A stretch of 64,000 bases of DNA from Sphingomonas sp. (lineage in GTDB: Bacteria; Pseudomonadota; Alphaproteobacteria; Sphingomonadales; Sphingomonadaceae). The DNA lies in the NCBI RefSeq assembly GCF_029239295.1, contig NZ_JAQZBC010000004.1, positions 1 to 64,000 of the forward strand, given 5' to 3'. The notes below the pieces were generated by a model that searched no databases, was not told where the DNA came from, and saw only the letters and a program-made list of their open reading frames with translations. Position numbers and translations under genes: made by a program. Shown piece by piece: positions 1 through 7,823 of this stretch (position 1 is its first letter; every line of letters begins with the position of its first letter).

Positions 1-301
1 CACCATGCGCCGCACCAACAGGTCGGACACATGGCCGCACCAACCAGCATTGCAGAGCAGATGTTCAAGCTTGCCAACGGAGGGCCGTCCACACATGGGC
101 GGTTCCTGCCGGCCCGCTTTCACGAGCGGTGACGGTTATAAAGCATTGCAGCATCTGATCGGTAAGCACCTATCACACCGAAGCCCCTGACGCCGCTTCG
201 GGCTTGTCCCGGCCTCGCGGCTGCCGCACAGATCGGCGGATGGTTTCCATGACATGGCGGCGCCCGGGGCGGCGGCGGAGTGACGCTCGGGGCGTGGCCT
301 G
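1..301. other. left-edge region without a clear gene
   Basis: No confident gene is seen in the first 301 bases. Frame +1 is open from the window edge to a TGA at 130-132, and an ATG at 31 would give a 33-residue peptide with plausible composition. A second frame continues to a stop at 188-190, so this could be the frameshifted tail of a gene that begins outside the window. A weak 7-bp inverted repeat (178-184 with 195-201) follows and might be a terminator stem, but it has no T-run. Nothing else is recognisable. Confidence 0.3.
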
Positions 302-943
302 ATGCTCGTCCTCGCCGGCATCGCGATCATCGCGCTCGGCTTCCTCTTGCGCTTCAATCCGATGTTGGTGATCGCTGCCTCTGCGCTCGTCACCGGGCTG
401 GCCGCGGGCATCGATCCGCTCGCGATTCTCGCCGCGTTTGGCAAGGCGTTCAACGACACGCGCTACGTTACCGCCATCTATATCGTGCTTCCCGTCATCG
501 GTCTGCTGGAGCGCAACGGCTTGCAGGCACGCGCGCGCTCACTGGTGGGCGGGCTGAAGGGGCTGACGACCGGGCGGCTGCTAATGGCCTATCTCGCCTT
601 TCGCCAGATCACGGCCGCGCTTGGCCTCACCTCCGTTGCCGGGCCGGCGCAGACCGTCCGCCCGCTGATTGCGCCCATGGCAGAGGCCGCGGCGGGGCAG
701 GCGCATGATCCCGAAAAGGTGAAGGCGATGGCCGCCGCCACCGACAATATCGGGCTGTTCTTCGGCGAGGACATCTTCATCGCGATCGGATCGATCCTGC
801 TGATGAAGGGCGTGCTGGAGGGCTACGGCATCTTCGTCGAGCCACTGCACATGTCGGTCTGGGCGATCCCCACCGCAATCGCCGCCTTCGCCATCCACGG
901 CACGCGGCTGTGGCTGCTCGATCGCAAGGCGCGCCGCGCATGA
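302..943 (+). CDS. DUF969 domain-containing membrane protein
   Basis: Integral membrane protein of 213 residues that matches the DUF969 family along its length. It is almost entirely hydrophobic, with about five to six membrane segments, and has a small-residue and proline-rich stretch near residues 109-125 (GLTSVAGPAQT) that resembles the re-entrant hairpins of secondary ion transporters. The stop overlaps the start of the DUF979 gene (ATGA at 940-943), so the two are translationally coupled. DUF969 and DUF979 genes nearly always occur together; from memory, in other bacteria they lie near 5-oxoproline and pyroglutamyl-peptide genes, which are not visible here. I infer that it is one half of a two-subunit transporter; the substrate is unknown. 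No strong ribosome binding site precedes the chosen ATG. Confidence 0.85.
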   Translation: MLVLAGIAIIALGFLLRFNPMLVIAASALVTGLAAGIDPLAILAAFGKAFNDTRYVTAIYIVLPVIGLLERNGLQARARSLVGGLKGLTTGRLLMAYLAFRQITAALGLTSVAGPAQTVRPLIAPMAEAAAGQAHDPEKVKAMAAATDNIGLFFGEDIFIAIGSILLMKGVLEGYGIFVEPLHMSVWAIPTAIAAFAIHGTRLWLLDRKARRA

Positions 944-1842
944 TCGGGCTGAACTTCGTCTATCTCGTCGCGGGGCTCACCTTCCTCGCCTTCGCGATCC
1001 TGTCTTTCACCGAGCGGCGCTGGGCCAACACCGGCTTCTACGGGCTGGTGGCGACGAGCTTCCTCGCCGGCGACTGGCTGGGCGACATCGGCAACGGTGT
1101 GCTCGTCCTCGCGCTGGTGGCGATCGCGGCGAGCGGGCGGATGAAGCGCCGCATACCCGCCGGTGAGCCCGCGGCGCGCGGCGCGATGGTGTTCGTGCCC
1201 GCGCTGGTGATCCCGGCGACCGCGCTGATCGGCACCTTCGTATTCAAGCAATTCCCGGCCGTGTTCGACGGCAAGCAGGCAACCTTGGTGGCGCTGGCGG
1301 CAGGCGTGCTGCTGGCGCTTGCGCTTTGCTACGCCTGGCTCCGGCCCGCGCCGGCCGAGCCGTTCCGCGCTGGCCGTGCATTGATGGACGATATCGGCTG
1401 GGCCGCGGTGCTGCCGCAGATGCTGGCGAGCCTCGGCGCGGTCTTCGCGCTGGCGGGCGTCGGCGAGGTGGTCGGCCGGCTGGTCGGTGTCGTCATCCCC
1501 ACCGGCAGCGTGCTCGGCGCCGTGCTCGCCTTCGGGCTCGGCATGGCGCTGTTCACGATGGTGATGGGCAATGCCTTTGCCGCTTTTCCGGTGATGGCCG
1601 CGGCGGTCGGCATTCCGCTTCTGGTCCAGGCCTATGGCGCGGATCCCGCACCGGTCGCGGCGGTCGGCATGCTGGCGGGCTTCTGCGGCACGCTGATGAC
1701 GCCGATGGCGGCGAACTTCAATCTCGTGCCCGCCGCACTGCTTGAGCTGAAGGATCGCAACGGCGTGATCCGTGCGCAGGTGCCGACGGCGCTGCCGCTG
1801 CTCGTGTTCAATGTGCTTTTGTTGTGGTGGATTGTTGCATGA
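940..1842 (+). CDS. DUF979 domain-containing membrane protein
   Basis: Integral membrane protein of 300 residues, DUF979 family, with roughly eight to nine hydrophobic segments. The start is taken at the ATG that overlaps the upstream stop (ATGA), rather than a GTG 30 bases earlier inside the DUF969 gene. The C-terminal third holds GFCGTLMTPMAANFN (around residues 245-260), a glycine/proline break in a membrane segment similar in kind to the one in the DUF969 partner. Such paired breaks are typical of inverted-repeat transporters, so the two proteins may form one heteromeric carrier. The stop overlaps the next start again (ATGA at 1839-1842), so all three genes form one coupled operon. The substrate is not known. 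Confidence 0.85.
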   Translation: MIGLNFVYLVAGLTFLAFAILSFTERRWANTGFYGLVATSFLAGDWLGDIGNGVLVLALVAIAASGRMKRRIPAGEPAARGAMVFVPALVIPATALIGTFVFKQFPAVFDGKQATLVALAAGVLLALALCYAWLRPAPAEPFRAGRALMDDIGWAAVLPQMLASLGAVFALAGVGEVVGRLVGVVIPTGSVLGAVLAFGLGMALFTMVMGNAFAAFPVMAAAVGIPLLVQAYGADPAPVAAVGMLAGFCGTLMTPMAANFNLVPAALLELKDRNGVIRAQVPTALPLLVFNVLLLWWIVA

Positions 1843-2822
1843 CCCTGACGCCCGATGTCGCCGCCGGCTTCGCCCGGCTAACGCTGGGCCACGTCGGGCA
1901 GCGTTATCCCTTCAAGCTTGATCAGGTGCTGACCGGGCCGGAGGATCTGCGCGAGCCGCATGAAATCCACCCGATCTTTCACGGTAGTTTCGATTGGCAC
2001 AGCTGCGTCCACGGCTGGTGGCAGCTGCTGACGATCGCGCGGCTGTTCCCGGATCTGCCTGAGGCCGCCGAGATCCACCGCCGCACAGACGAGATGCTGG
2101 TGCCGGAGAAGGTCGCCGGCGAACTGGCGGTGCTGGCGCGGCCGTACGCCGCCGGCTTCGAGCGGCCGTATGGCTGGGCCTGGGCGCTGGCGCTGCATGG
2201 CGAAGCGGGGCGGCATGACGCGGGCTGGGGCGCGGCGCTTGAGCCACTCGCGCGCGCCTTTGCCGAGCGCTTTCACCAGCATTTGCCCAAACTCACCTAT
2301 CCGATCCGCGTCGGCACCCACTACAACACCGCCTTCGCGCTGACGCTCGCGCGCGACTGGGGCCTGACGCATGATGCCGTGCTGGTGACGCTGATCGACG
2401 CGCGCGCGCGCGACTGGTTCGGCGAGGATCGCGGCTGCCAGGCATGGGAGCCGGGCGGCGACGAATTCCTGTCCTCCGCCTTGTGCGAGGCGCTGCTGAT
2501 GAGCCGCGTGCTCGGCGACGGCTTCGCCGGCTGGTTCGACGTCTTTCTGCCGGAGGCCGTGGCCGGTCGCCCGCAAAGCCTGTTCACCCCCGCCGTGGTC
2601 TCGGATCGCAGCGACGGGAAGATCGCGCATCTCGACGGCCTCAATCTCAGCCGCGCGTGGTGCTGGCGCTCGATCGCGGCCGCGCTGCCGACGCATCCGA
2701 TCGCGCCGGTAGCGCGTGCGGCGGCGGACGATCACCTGGGCGCCAGCCTGGCGCATCTCGCCGACGATTACATGGGCACGCACTGGCTGGCGACCTTTGC
2801 GCTCCTCGCACTCACTGTTTGA
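1839..2822 (+). CDS. DUF2891 family protein
   Basis: Soluble protein of 327 residues that matches DUF2891 across its length. Recognisable features are the early PIFHGSFDWHSCVHG block (about residues 48-62) rich in His, Trp and Cys, a YPIRVGTHYNTAF block near 150, and a CQAWEPGGDEFLSSALCEA block near 200. The pattern of conserved aromatic and acidic residues resembles alpha/alpha-barrel enzymes, but I know of no established biochemical function. No signal peptide is seen. The ATG at 1839 overlaps the stop of the DUF979 gene. Coupling to the membrane pair suggests that it processes the transported solute; this is inference only. Confidence 0.85.
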   Translation: MTLTPDVAAGFARLTLGHVGQRYPFKLDQVLTGPEDLREPHEIHPIFHGSFDWHSCVHGWWQLLTIARLFPDLPEAAEIHRRTDEMLVPEKVAGELAVLARPYAAGFERPYGWAWALALHGEAGRHDAGWGAALEPLARAFAERFHQHLPKLTYPIRVGTHYNTAFALTLARDWGLTHDAVLVTLIDARARDWFGEDRGCQAWEPGGDEFLSSALCEALLMSRVLGDGFAGWFDVFLPEAVAGRPQSLFTPAVVSDRSDGKIAHLDGLNLSRAWCWRSIAAALPTHPIAPVARAAADDHLGASLAHLADDYMGTHWLATFALLALTV

Positions 2823-2886
2823 AAGGGGCTAGCGTCAAGGCGCTGCTCGTGCGAACCCGACCTTCAAATTGGGACGGGAGAGGAAG

Positions 2887-3822
2887 ATGGCGTTGACGAC
2901 GCGCATCACGGAAATGCTCGGGATCGAGAAACCGATCATCCAGGCGGCGATGGGCTGGATCGCCCGATCGCATCTGTCATCGGCCGTGTCGAACGCCGGC
3001 GGCATGGGGATCATCGAGACCTCGTCGGGCGATCTGGAGGCCGTGCGCGGCGAAATCCTGAAAATGCGAGAGCTGACCGACAAGCCGTTCGGCGTGAACG
3101 TCGCGCAGGCGTTCGTGCGCGATCCGGGCATCGTCCAGTTCGTGATCGATCAGGGCATCCGCTTCGTCACCACCTCGGCGGGTGACCCGATGAAATATAC
3201 CGGCATGCTGAAGGCGGCGGGCCTCACCGTGTTCCACGTCGTCCCCAGCCTCGCGGGCGCGCTGCGCGCGGTGGAGGCGGGCGTCGATGGCCTGATCGTC
3301 GAAGGCGGCGAGGGTGGCGGTTTCAAGAACGCCAAGGACGTCTCTACCATGGTGCTGGTGCCCCAAGTGGTGGAAGCCGTCGACGTGCCGGTCGTCGCCG
3401 CCGGCGGGATCATGGACGGGCGGACGATGGCCGCGGCCTTTGCGCTGGGTGCGGAGGGCGTGCTGATGGGCACGCGCATCCTGTCCTCGGCCGAAAGCCC
3501 GGTGCACGAGAATTGGAAGACGGCGATCTTGGAGGCGGACTCGACCGACACCGTGTTCCTCAACCGCAGCGGCCCCGGCCCGGCGCTCCGCGCGCTGCGC
3601 ACCGAACGCACGACGCGGATCGAGAAGGAAGGGACGTCCAACATCTTCGGCGAATTCGCCGATACCCAAGCGGTCTATTTCGGCGGCGATCTGGAGGCTG
3701 GCATCGCGCTCACTGGTCAGGTCGCCGGCCGCATCCGCGACGTGAAGCCGATCGCGCAGATCTTCGATGAGACGATGGCGGAATATGAAGCGACGGTCGC
3801 GCGCCTGTCGCGGTCCGCGTGA
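2887..3822 (+). CDS. NAD(P)H-dependent flavin oxidoreductase / nitronate monooxygenase family
   Basis: A 311-residue FMN-dependent TIM-barrel protein of the nitronate monooxygenase / 2-nitropropane dioxygenase family. The N-terminal IEKPIIQAAMGWI segment, the GLIVEGGEGGGF phosphate-binding loop (about residue 135) and the AAGGIMDGRTMAAAFALG segment followed by GVLMGTR (about 175-200) are typical. The start is set at the ATG after a gggagaggaag ribosome binding site, six codons inside the longest frame. It lies 13 bases before an enoyl-CoA hydratase gene, and the pairing with beta-oxidation genes suggests a role as an enoyl or nitro compound oxidoreductase in catabolism rather than a proven nitronate oxygenase. 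No signal peptide; cytosolic. Confidence 0.88.
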   Translation: MALTTRITEMLGIEKPIIQAAMGWIARSHLSSAVSNAGGMGIIETSSGDLEAVRGEILKMRELTDKPFGVNVAQAFVRDPGIVQFVIDQGIRFVTTSAGDPMKYTGMLKAAGLTVFHVVPSLAGALRAVEAGVDGLIVEGGEGGGFKNAKDVSTMVLVPQVVEAVDVPVVAAGGIMDGRTMAAAFALGAEGVLMGTRILSSAESPVHENWKTAILEADSTDTVFLNRSGPGPALRALRTERTTRIEKEGTSNIFGEFADTQAVYFGGDLEAGIALTGQVAGRIRDVKPIAQIFDETMAEYEATVARLSRSA

Positions 3823-3835
3823 GGGGAGAGGAAGA

Positions 3836-4627
3836 ATGAGCGAAGACGTAACCTATGAAGTGTCCGACGGCGTCGCCACGCTGACGCTGAACCGCCCGGA
3901 GCGGATGAACACCATCTCCGGCCCGATGCTGGACGAGCTGACCCGCCTCTTGGTTAAGGCGGGCGAGGATCGCGAGGTGCGGGTGATCGTGCTGACCGGC
4001 ACCGGCCGCGCCTTTTGCGCCGGGCTGGATCTGAATGCCGCCTCGCAGGGCGAGGGGATCGGCTCTTCGTCGGCCACCTTCGGCGCGACGATCGACCTGC
4101 GCAACACGCCGCCAACGGTGCTTCACGCGCTCGACAAGCCGGTGATCGCAGCGCTCAACGGCTCGGCCGCCGGCTATGGCATGGATCTGGCGCTGGGCTG
4201 CGACATCCGCGTGATGGCGGCGGAGGCGAAGCTCGCTGCGGCCTTCGTGAAGCGCGGCGTACTGCCCGAATCGGGCGGCACCTGGTTCCTGCCGCGGATG
4301 ATCGGCTGGGCCAAGGCGGCGGAGATCGTCTTCACCGGCCGCACGCTGTCCGCCGAAGATTGCCTCAAGGAACGCCTCGTCAACGAAGTCGTGCCGGCCG
4401 ATCAGGTCGCCGCCCGCGCCCGGGAGCTGGCGCTGGAGATCGCTGCCAATGCGCCGATGGCGGTGCAGGGCGCCAAGCGGCTGATGCGTATGGGCATGGA
4501 GGAAACCTTCGATACCCATGTGCAGCACGTCTATCTTCAGCTGCTGCCCTTGTTCCAGAGCCAGGATTTCCGCGAGGGCATGGCAAGCTTCCTTGAGAAG
4601 CGCCCGGCGATGTTCACCGGAAAATAA
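3836..4627 (+). CDS. enoyl-CoA hydratase/isomerase family protein
   Basis: Crotonase-family protein of 263 residues. Family marks are the N-terminal VATLTLNRPERMN, the oxyanion-hole segment RAFCAGLDLN (about residue 62), the NGSAAGYGMDLALGCDIRV segment (about 105-122) and PESGGTWFLPRMIG (about 142). The second glutamate position is kept in PESGG, whereas the first is Asp in GYGMDLAL, as in several hydratases and isomerases of the superfamily, so the exact reaction is uncertain. The start is the ATG after gaggggagaggaag; a longer frame reaching into the upstream gene lacks this. It probably forms an operon with the flavin oxidoreductase 13 bases upstream. Confidence 0.88.
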   Translation: MSEDVTYEVSDGVATLTLNRPERMNTISGPMLDELTRLLVKAGEDREVRVIVLTGTGRAFCAGLDLNAASQGEGIGSSSATFGATIDLRNTPPTVLHALDKPVIAALNGSAAGYGMDLALGCDIRVMAAEAKLAAAFVKRGVLPESGGTWFLPRMIGWAKAAEIVFTGRTLSAEDCLKERLVNEVVPADQVAARARELALEIAANAPMAVQGAKRLMRMGMEETFDTHVQHVYLQLLPLFQSQDFREGMASFLEKRPAMFTGK

Positions 4628-4638
4628 ACGTATCAAAA

Positions 4639-4668
4639 CGGCGTCGCGGATACCGTCCCGCGGCGCCG
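4639..4668 (+). terminator. possible terminator hairpin after the enoyl-CoA hydratase gene
   Basis: Arms at 4639-4649 and 4658-4668 form an 11-bp GC-rich stem with one G-U pair and an 8-base loop, 11 bases after the stop codon. There is no clear T-run, so it may be a weak or Rho-assisted stop. Confidence 0.45.
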
Positions 4669-4731
4669 ATTGCGCGCGTTAACGATGACGGTTGATCGAT
4701 CGCTTACCATCGGCAGGCACGAGCTTGCCTC

Positions 4732-5289
4732 ATGCGCCATGATCGTTCCTTCCACCGCACCGCTCGTCGCCAGGCGACACCGATCTCCTTCTGGCCGGCG
4801 CAGCGGCGGCGGCGGAAGAAGCTGCCGTTTGTGGCGGCGCTGTTGGTGGCAATTGCCACCGGGCTGGCCTCCGGCGTGTGGCTTGTTCCCGATGCGACCA
4901 TGCCGGGCGCTGCCACCTCGACCAGCAGCGCCGGGGCGGCAGTTCGCCACTTCTCCCTGTGCCACACGGGCGGGGGCGAGAATTGCGTGGTCGATGGCGA
5001 CACGATCTGGATCGGCGGCGAGAAGGTGCGCCTGGCCGATATAGACACGCCTGAAACGCATCCGCCGCGCTGTGCCGAGGAGGCGGCGCTCGGCGAGCAG
5101 GCCACCCACCGGTTGCAGGAACTGCTCAACGCCGGCCCTGTCACGCTGGCTGACGCCGATCGCGCCACCGACCGTTATGGCCGACGTCTCGCCATCGTCA
5201 CGCGTAATGGCCAATCGCTGGGTGACGCGCTGGTCGAAGAAGGACTGGCCCGCCCGTGGGAGGGACGCCGCCGGCCCTGGTGCAACTGA
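4732..5289 (+). CDS. membrane-anchored thermonuclease-like (SNase) protein
   Basis: A 185-residue protein with a basic N-terminus, a single membrane or uncleaved signal segment (about residues 31-51), a short linker and a staphylococcal-nuclease-like domain (about 80-178). Visible family residues are the VVDGDT strand (87-91), VRLADIDTPET with Arg100 and the metal-binding acidic residues, acidic residues in the CAEEAALGEQA helix, and DRYGRR (148-152), which corresponds to the second catalytic arginine. These suggest a calcium-dependent phosphodiesterase acting in the periplasm, although many such proteins are uncharacterised. It stands alone between the enoyl-CoA hydratase gene and the convergent chorismate mutase gene. 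Confidence 0.85.
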   Translation: MRHDRSFHRTARRQATPISFWPAQRRRRKKLPFVAALLVAIATGLASGVWLVPDATMPGAATSTSSAGAAVRHFSLCHTGGGENCVVDGDTIWIGGEKVRLADIDTPETHPPRCAEEAALGEQATHRLQELLNAGPVTLADADRATDRYGRRLAIVTRNGQSLGDALVEEGLARPWEGRRRPWCN

Positions 5290-5330
5290 TCCGGCGCGTC
5301 CGTCCTGATCGCGGGCTGCACGCCGAATTG

Positions 5331-5609
5331 TCAGCCGCGCAGCCGCTCATGGTGACGGATCACTTCATCGATGATGAAGCGCAGGAATTTCTCGCTGAAT
5401 TCGGGATCGAGCTCGGCTTCCTCGGCCAAGGCGCGCAGCCGGGCAATCTGCGCGTCTTCGCGGCCGGGGTCTGCCGGGGGCAGACCGGCCTCGGCCTTGT
5501 GACGCCCGACAGCCTGGGTCACCTTGAACCGTTCGGCGAGCAGGCAGACGAGCGCTGCATCGATATTGTCGATGCTCTTGCGATAGCCCCTCAGCACCTC
5601 GTCTGTCAT
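5331..5609 (-). CDS. chorismate mutase (AroQ type)
   Basis: A 92-residue all-helical chorismate mutase of the AroQ class, converting chorismate to prephenate for phenylalanine and tyrosine synthesis. The sequence shows the typical first helix (YRKSIDNIDAALVCLLAERF), the KVTQAVGRHKAEAGLPPADPGRE connection with its conserved basic residues, and a C-terminal EVIRHHERLR helix. The start is the ATG preceded on its strand by gggagg; a longer frame to 5693 lacks a site and would run into the divergent prenyl synthase start. It is monofunctional and probably cytosolic. The gene is divergent from the polyprenyl diphosphate synthase gene, with only 66 bases between them. Confidence 0.9.
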   Translation of the reverse strand: MTDEVLRGYRKSIDNIDAALVCLLAERFKVTQAVGRHKAEAGLPPADPGREDAQIARLRALAEEAELDPEFSEKFLRFIIDEVIRHHERLRG

Positions 5610-5675
5610 TCGCGCCCTCCCATGACGTTCCCCGCAGTTGCGGCCTTGCTCGCGCGTCCGTAGAGGCTGTCGCAG

Positions 5676-6686
5676 ATGAGCGCCACCGTCCAACGCCTTG
5701 CCGGCACCCAGCCGTCGCTAGACCCGATGATTCACCTCGTCGCGGAAGACATGCTTCGCGTGAATGATGCGATCCGTAACCGGATGACGTCGCAGATACC
5801 GCTGATCCCCGAACTCGCCGGTCATCTGATCGCCGGGGGCGGCAAGCGGATGCGCCCGATGCTGACGCTCGCGAGCGCGCAGCTGGTCGGCTATTCGGGC
5901 AGCAAGCATCACGGGCTCGCCGCTGCGGTCGAATTCATCCACACCGCGACGCTGCTGCACGATGACGTGGTCGATGGATCGGACCTGCGGCGCGGCAAGC
6001 GCACTGCCAACACCATCTGGGGCAATCCCGCTAGCGTGCTGGTGGGCGATTTCCTTTTTTCGCGCTCGTTCGAGTTGATGGTGGAATCGGGCAGCCTGCG
6101 CGCGCTGAAGATCCTGTCCAACGCCAGCGCTGTGATCGCCGAGGGTGAGGTGAACCAGCTGACCGCCGCCCGCCGCGTTGATCTGGGCGAGGATCGTTAC
6201 CTCGAAATCATCAATGCGAAGACTGCTGCGCTGTTTGCGGCGGCCTGCCGCATTGCTGCGGTTGTGGCGGATCGCTCCGACGCGGAGGAGACCGCGCTCG
6301 ACGCTTACGGACGGAACCTGGGTATCGCGTTTCAGCTGGTCGACGACGCGATCGACTATACCTCTGACGCGGGCACCATGGGCAAGGACGCGGGCGACGA
6401 CTTCCGCGAGGGAAAGATGACGCTTCCGGTCATCCTTGCATATGCGCGCGGTGACGCGGAGCAGCGCGCCTTCTGGAAAGATGCGGTGGAGGGTCGGCGC
6501 GACAGCGACGAGGATTTCGCGCAGGCGATCGCCCTGGTCCGGTCGAGCCATGCGGTGGACGATACGATGGCGCGCGCGCGCCATTATGGGCAGCAGGCGA
6601 TCGACGCGATCGCGCCGTTCCCCGCGGGCGCGGCAAAGGACGCCATGATCGAGGCGGTCGAGTTCGCGGTGGCGCGCGCCTATTGA
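5676..6686 (+). CDS. ispB: polyprenyl diphosphate synthase (octaprenyl/decaprenyl type)
   Basis: All-trans polyprenyl diphosphate synthase of 336 residues, which makes the long isoprenoid side chain of ubiquinone by successive addition of isopentenyl diphosphate. The first aspartate-rich motif is DDVVD at 96-100, followed by RRGKRTAN; the second is DDAIDYTSD near 222-230 with GKDAGDDFREGK just after it. GGGKRMRP at 54-61 is the usual allylic diphosphate site. Small residues before the first motif fit a long product, in alphaproteobacteria normally decaprenyl, but chain length cannot be fixed from sequence. The start is the ATG at 5676; an agagg sits about ten bases upstream. Confidence 0.92.
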   Translation: MSATVQRLAGTQPSLDPMIHLVAEDMLRVNDAIRNRMTSQIPLIPELAGHLIAGGGKRMRPMLTLASAQLVGYSGSKHHGLAAAVEFIHTATLLHDDVVDGSDLRRGKRTANTIWGNPASVLVGDFLFSRSFELMVESGSLRALKILSNASAVIAEGEVNQLTAARRVDLGEDRYLEIINAKTAALFAAACRIAAVVADRSDAEETALDAYGRNLGIAFQLVDDAIDYTSDAGTMGKDAGDDFREGKMTLPVILAYARGDAEQRAFWKDAVEGRRDSDEDFAQAIALVRSSHAVDDTMARARHYGQQAIDAIAPFPAGAAKDAMIEAVEFAVARAY

Positions 6687-6728
6687 GGCGCCCGAGTCGC
6701 AGTCGCTGCGGCTAATCGTTACTGACGG

Positions 6729-7730
6729 CTAGACCGCCCCGTGCGGCTCCAGCACGCAAGGGGCCTCGCCCGTTTCGACCTGAAGCGTCGCGTGACCGAT
6801 GTTGAAGCGCTGACGCAGCATGTCCTGCGCCTCCGCGAGGAAGGCGTCACCGGGGTGACCCGCCGGCATCAATAGGTGCGCGGTCAGCACCGGTTCGGTC
6901 GTCGACATCGGCCAGATGTGCAGATCGTGGACCTGGATCACGCCCGGCAGTTCGCCCAGCGCGCCCCGCACACGATCATAATCGATTGCGCGGGGAACGG
7001 CGGCGAGACTCATCTCCACTGTCTCGCGCAGCAGCCCCCATGTCTGCCAGAAAATCAGCGCAGCGATGACGATGCTGACGACCGGGTCGATCCAGCCGAA
7101 GCCCGACATCCAGATGCCGATGCCGGCGATCACAACGCCTGCGGATACGGCCGCGTCGGCGAGCATGTGGAGATAGGCGCCGCGAATGTTCACGTCGCCC
7201 TTGCGCCCGCGGGCGAACAGCCAGGCCGTCAGGCCGTTGATCAGTATGCCTACCGCCGCCACCGCTGAAATCGTCAGGCCCGGCACCGGCGCCGGATCCG
7301 CAAAGCGTTGCGCGGCCTCAAGCACGATCGCGCCAAGCGCGACGAGCAACAGCAGCGCATTCGCCAGTGCCGCGAGGATCGTCGATCCCTTCAGCCCGTA
7401 GGTAAATCGCTTCGACGGCGGGGTGCGGGCCAGCGCTGCTCCTGCCCAGGCCACAGCCAGGCCGAGAACATCCGAAAGATTATGCCCGGCATCCGCCAGC
7501 AGCGCGACCGAGCCCGTCCATAGGCCGGCACCCGCCTCCGCCACCACGTAGATCAGGTTCAGCCCAATGCCGATCGCAAATGCCCGGTCCCAGGATGCTG
7601 GCGGCTCGGGATGATGGTGATGCCCGTGCCCGTGCCCGTGTCCGTGGCTATGCCCGTGGCCGTGATCCTGATCAGCGCCGTGGCCACCGGTTGCCGTATG
7701 CGCGTGTCCGTGGTGATGCGCGTGACCCAT
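6729..7730 (-). CDS. cation diffusion facilitator (CDF) metal exporter with His-rich N-terminus
   Basis: A 333-residue CDF family transporter, expected to export Zn(II) or a related divalent metal from the cytosol in exchange for protons. Six membrane segments follow an N-terminal tail (residues 3-40) that is about half histidine. The transport-site pairs are in ADAGHNLSD (His83, Asp87) on helix 2 and LHMLADA on helix 5, matching the H/D pattern of zinc-preferring members. The C-terminal ferredoxin-like cytosolic domain contains VHDLHIWPM, typical of the family. It converges on the polyprenyl synthase gene. The His-rich tail is probably a metal sensor or buffer. Metal specificity is inferred. 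Confidence 0.92.
   Translation of the reverse strand: MGHAHHHGHAHTATGGHGADQDHGHGHSHGHGHGHGHHHHPEPPASWDRAFAIGIGLNLIYVVAEAGAGLWTGSVALLADAGHNLSDVLGLAVAWAGAALARTPPSKRFTYGLKGSTILAALANALLLLVALGAIVLEAAQRFADPAPVPGLTISAVAAVGILINGLTAWLFARGRKGDVNIRGAYLHMLADAAVSAGVVIAGIGIWMSGFGWIDPVVSIVIAALIFWQTWGLLRETVEMSLAAVPRAIDYDRVRGALGELPGVIQVHDLHIWPMSTTEPVLTAHLLMPAGHPGDAFLAEAQDMLRQRFNIGHATLQVETGEAPCVLEPHGAV
7610..7723. repeat. short GTGCCC/GTGGCC-type repeat encoding the His-rich tail of the CDF protein
   Basis: Degenerate 6-base repeats (cccgtg, gtccgtg, gtggcc) encode alternating His-Gly residues. They form a low-complexity tract prone to length change. Confidence 0.6.
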
Positions 7731-7823
7731 GCGCTATCGTCTAGCAGCGGCCTGATCCGGTGACCAGAAGGGGCCAAAACGATGCCTACGTGGCCTTAAC
7801 GTCTGGGCTGTAAGGGGAAGTTG

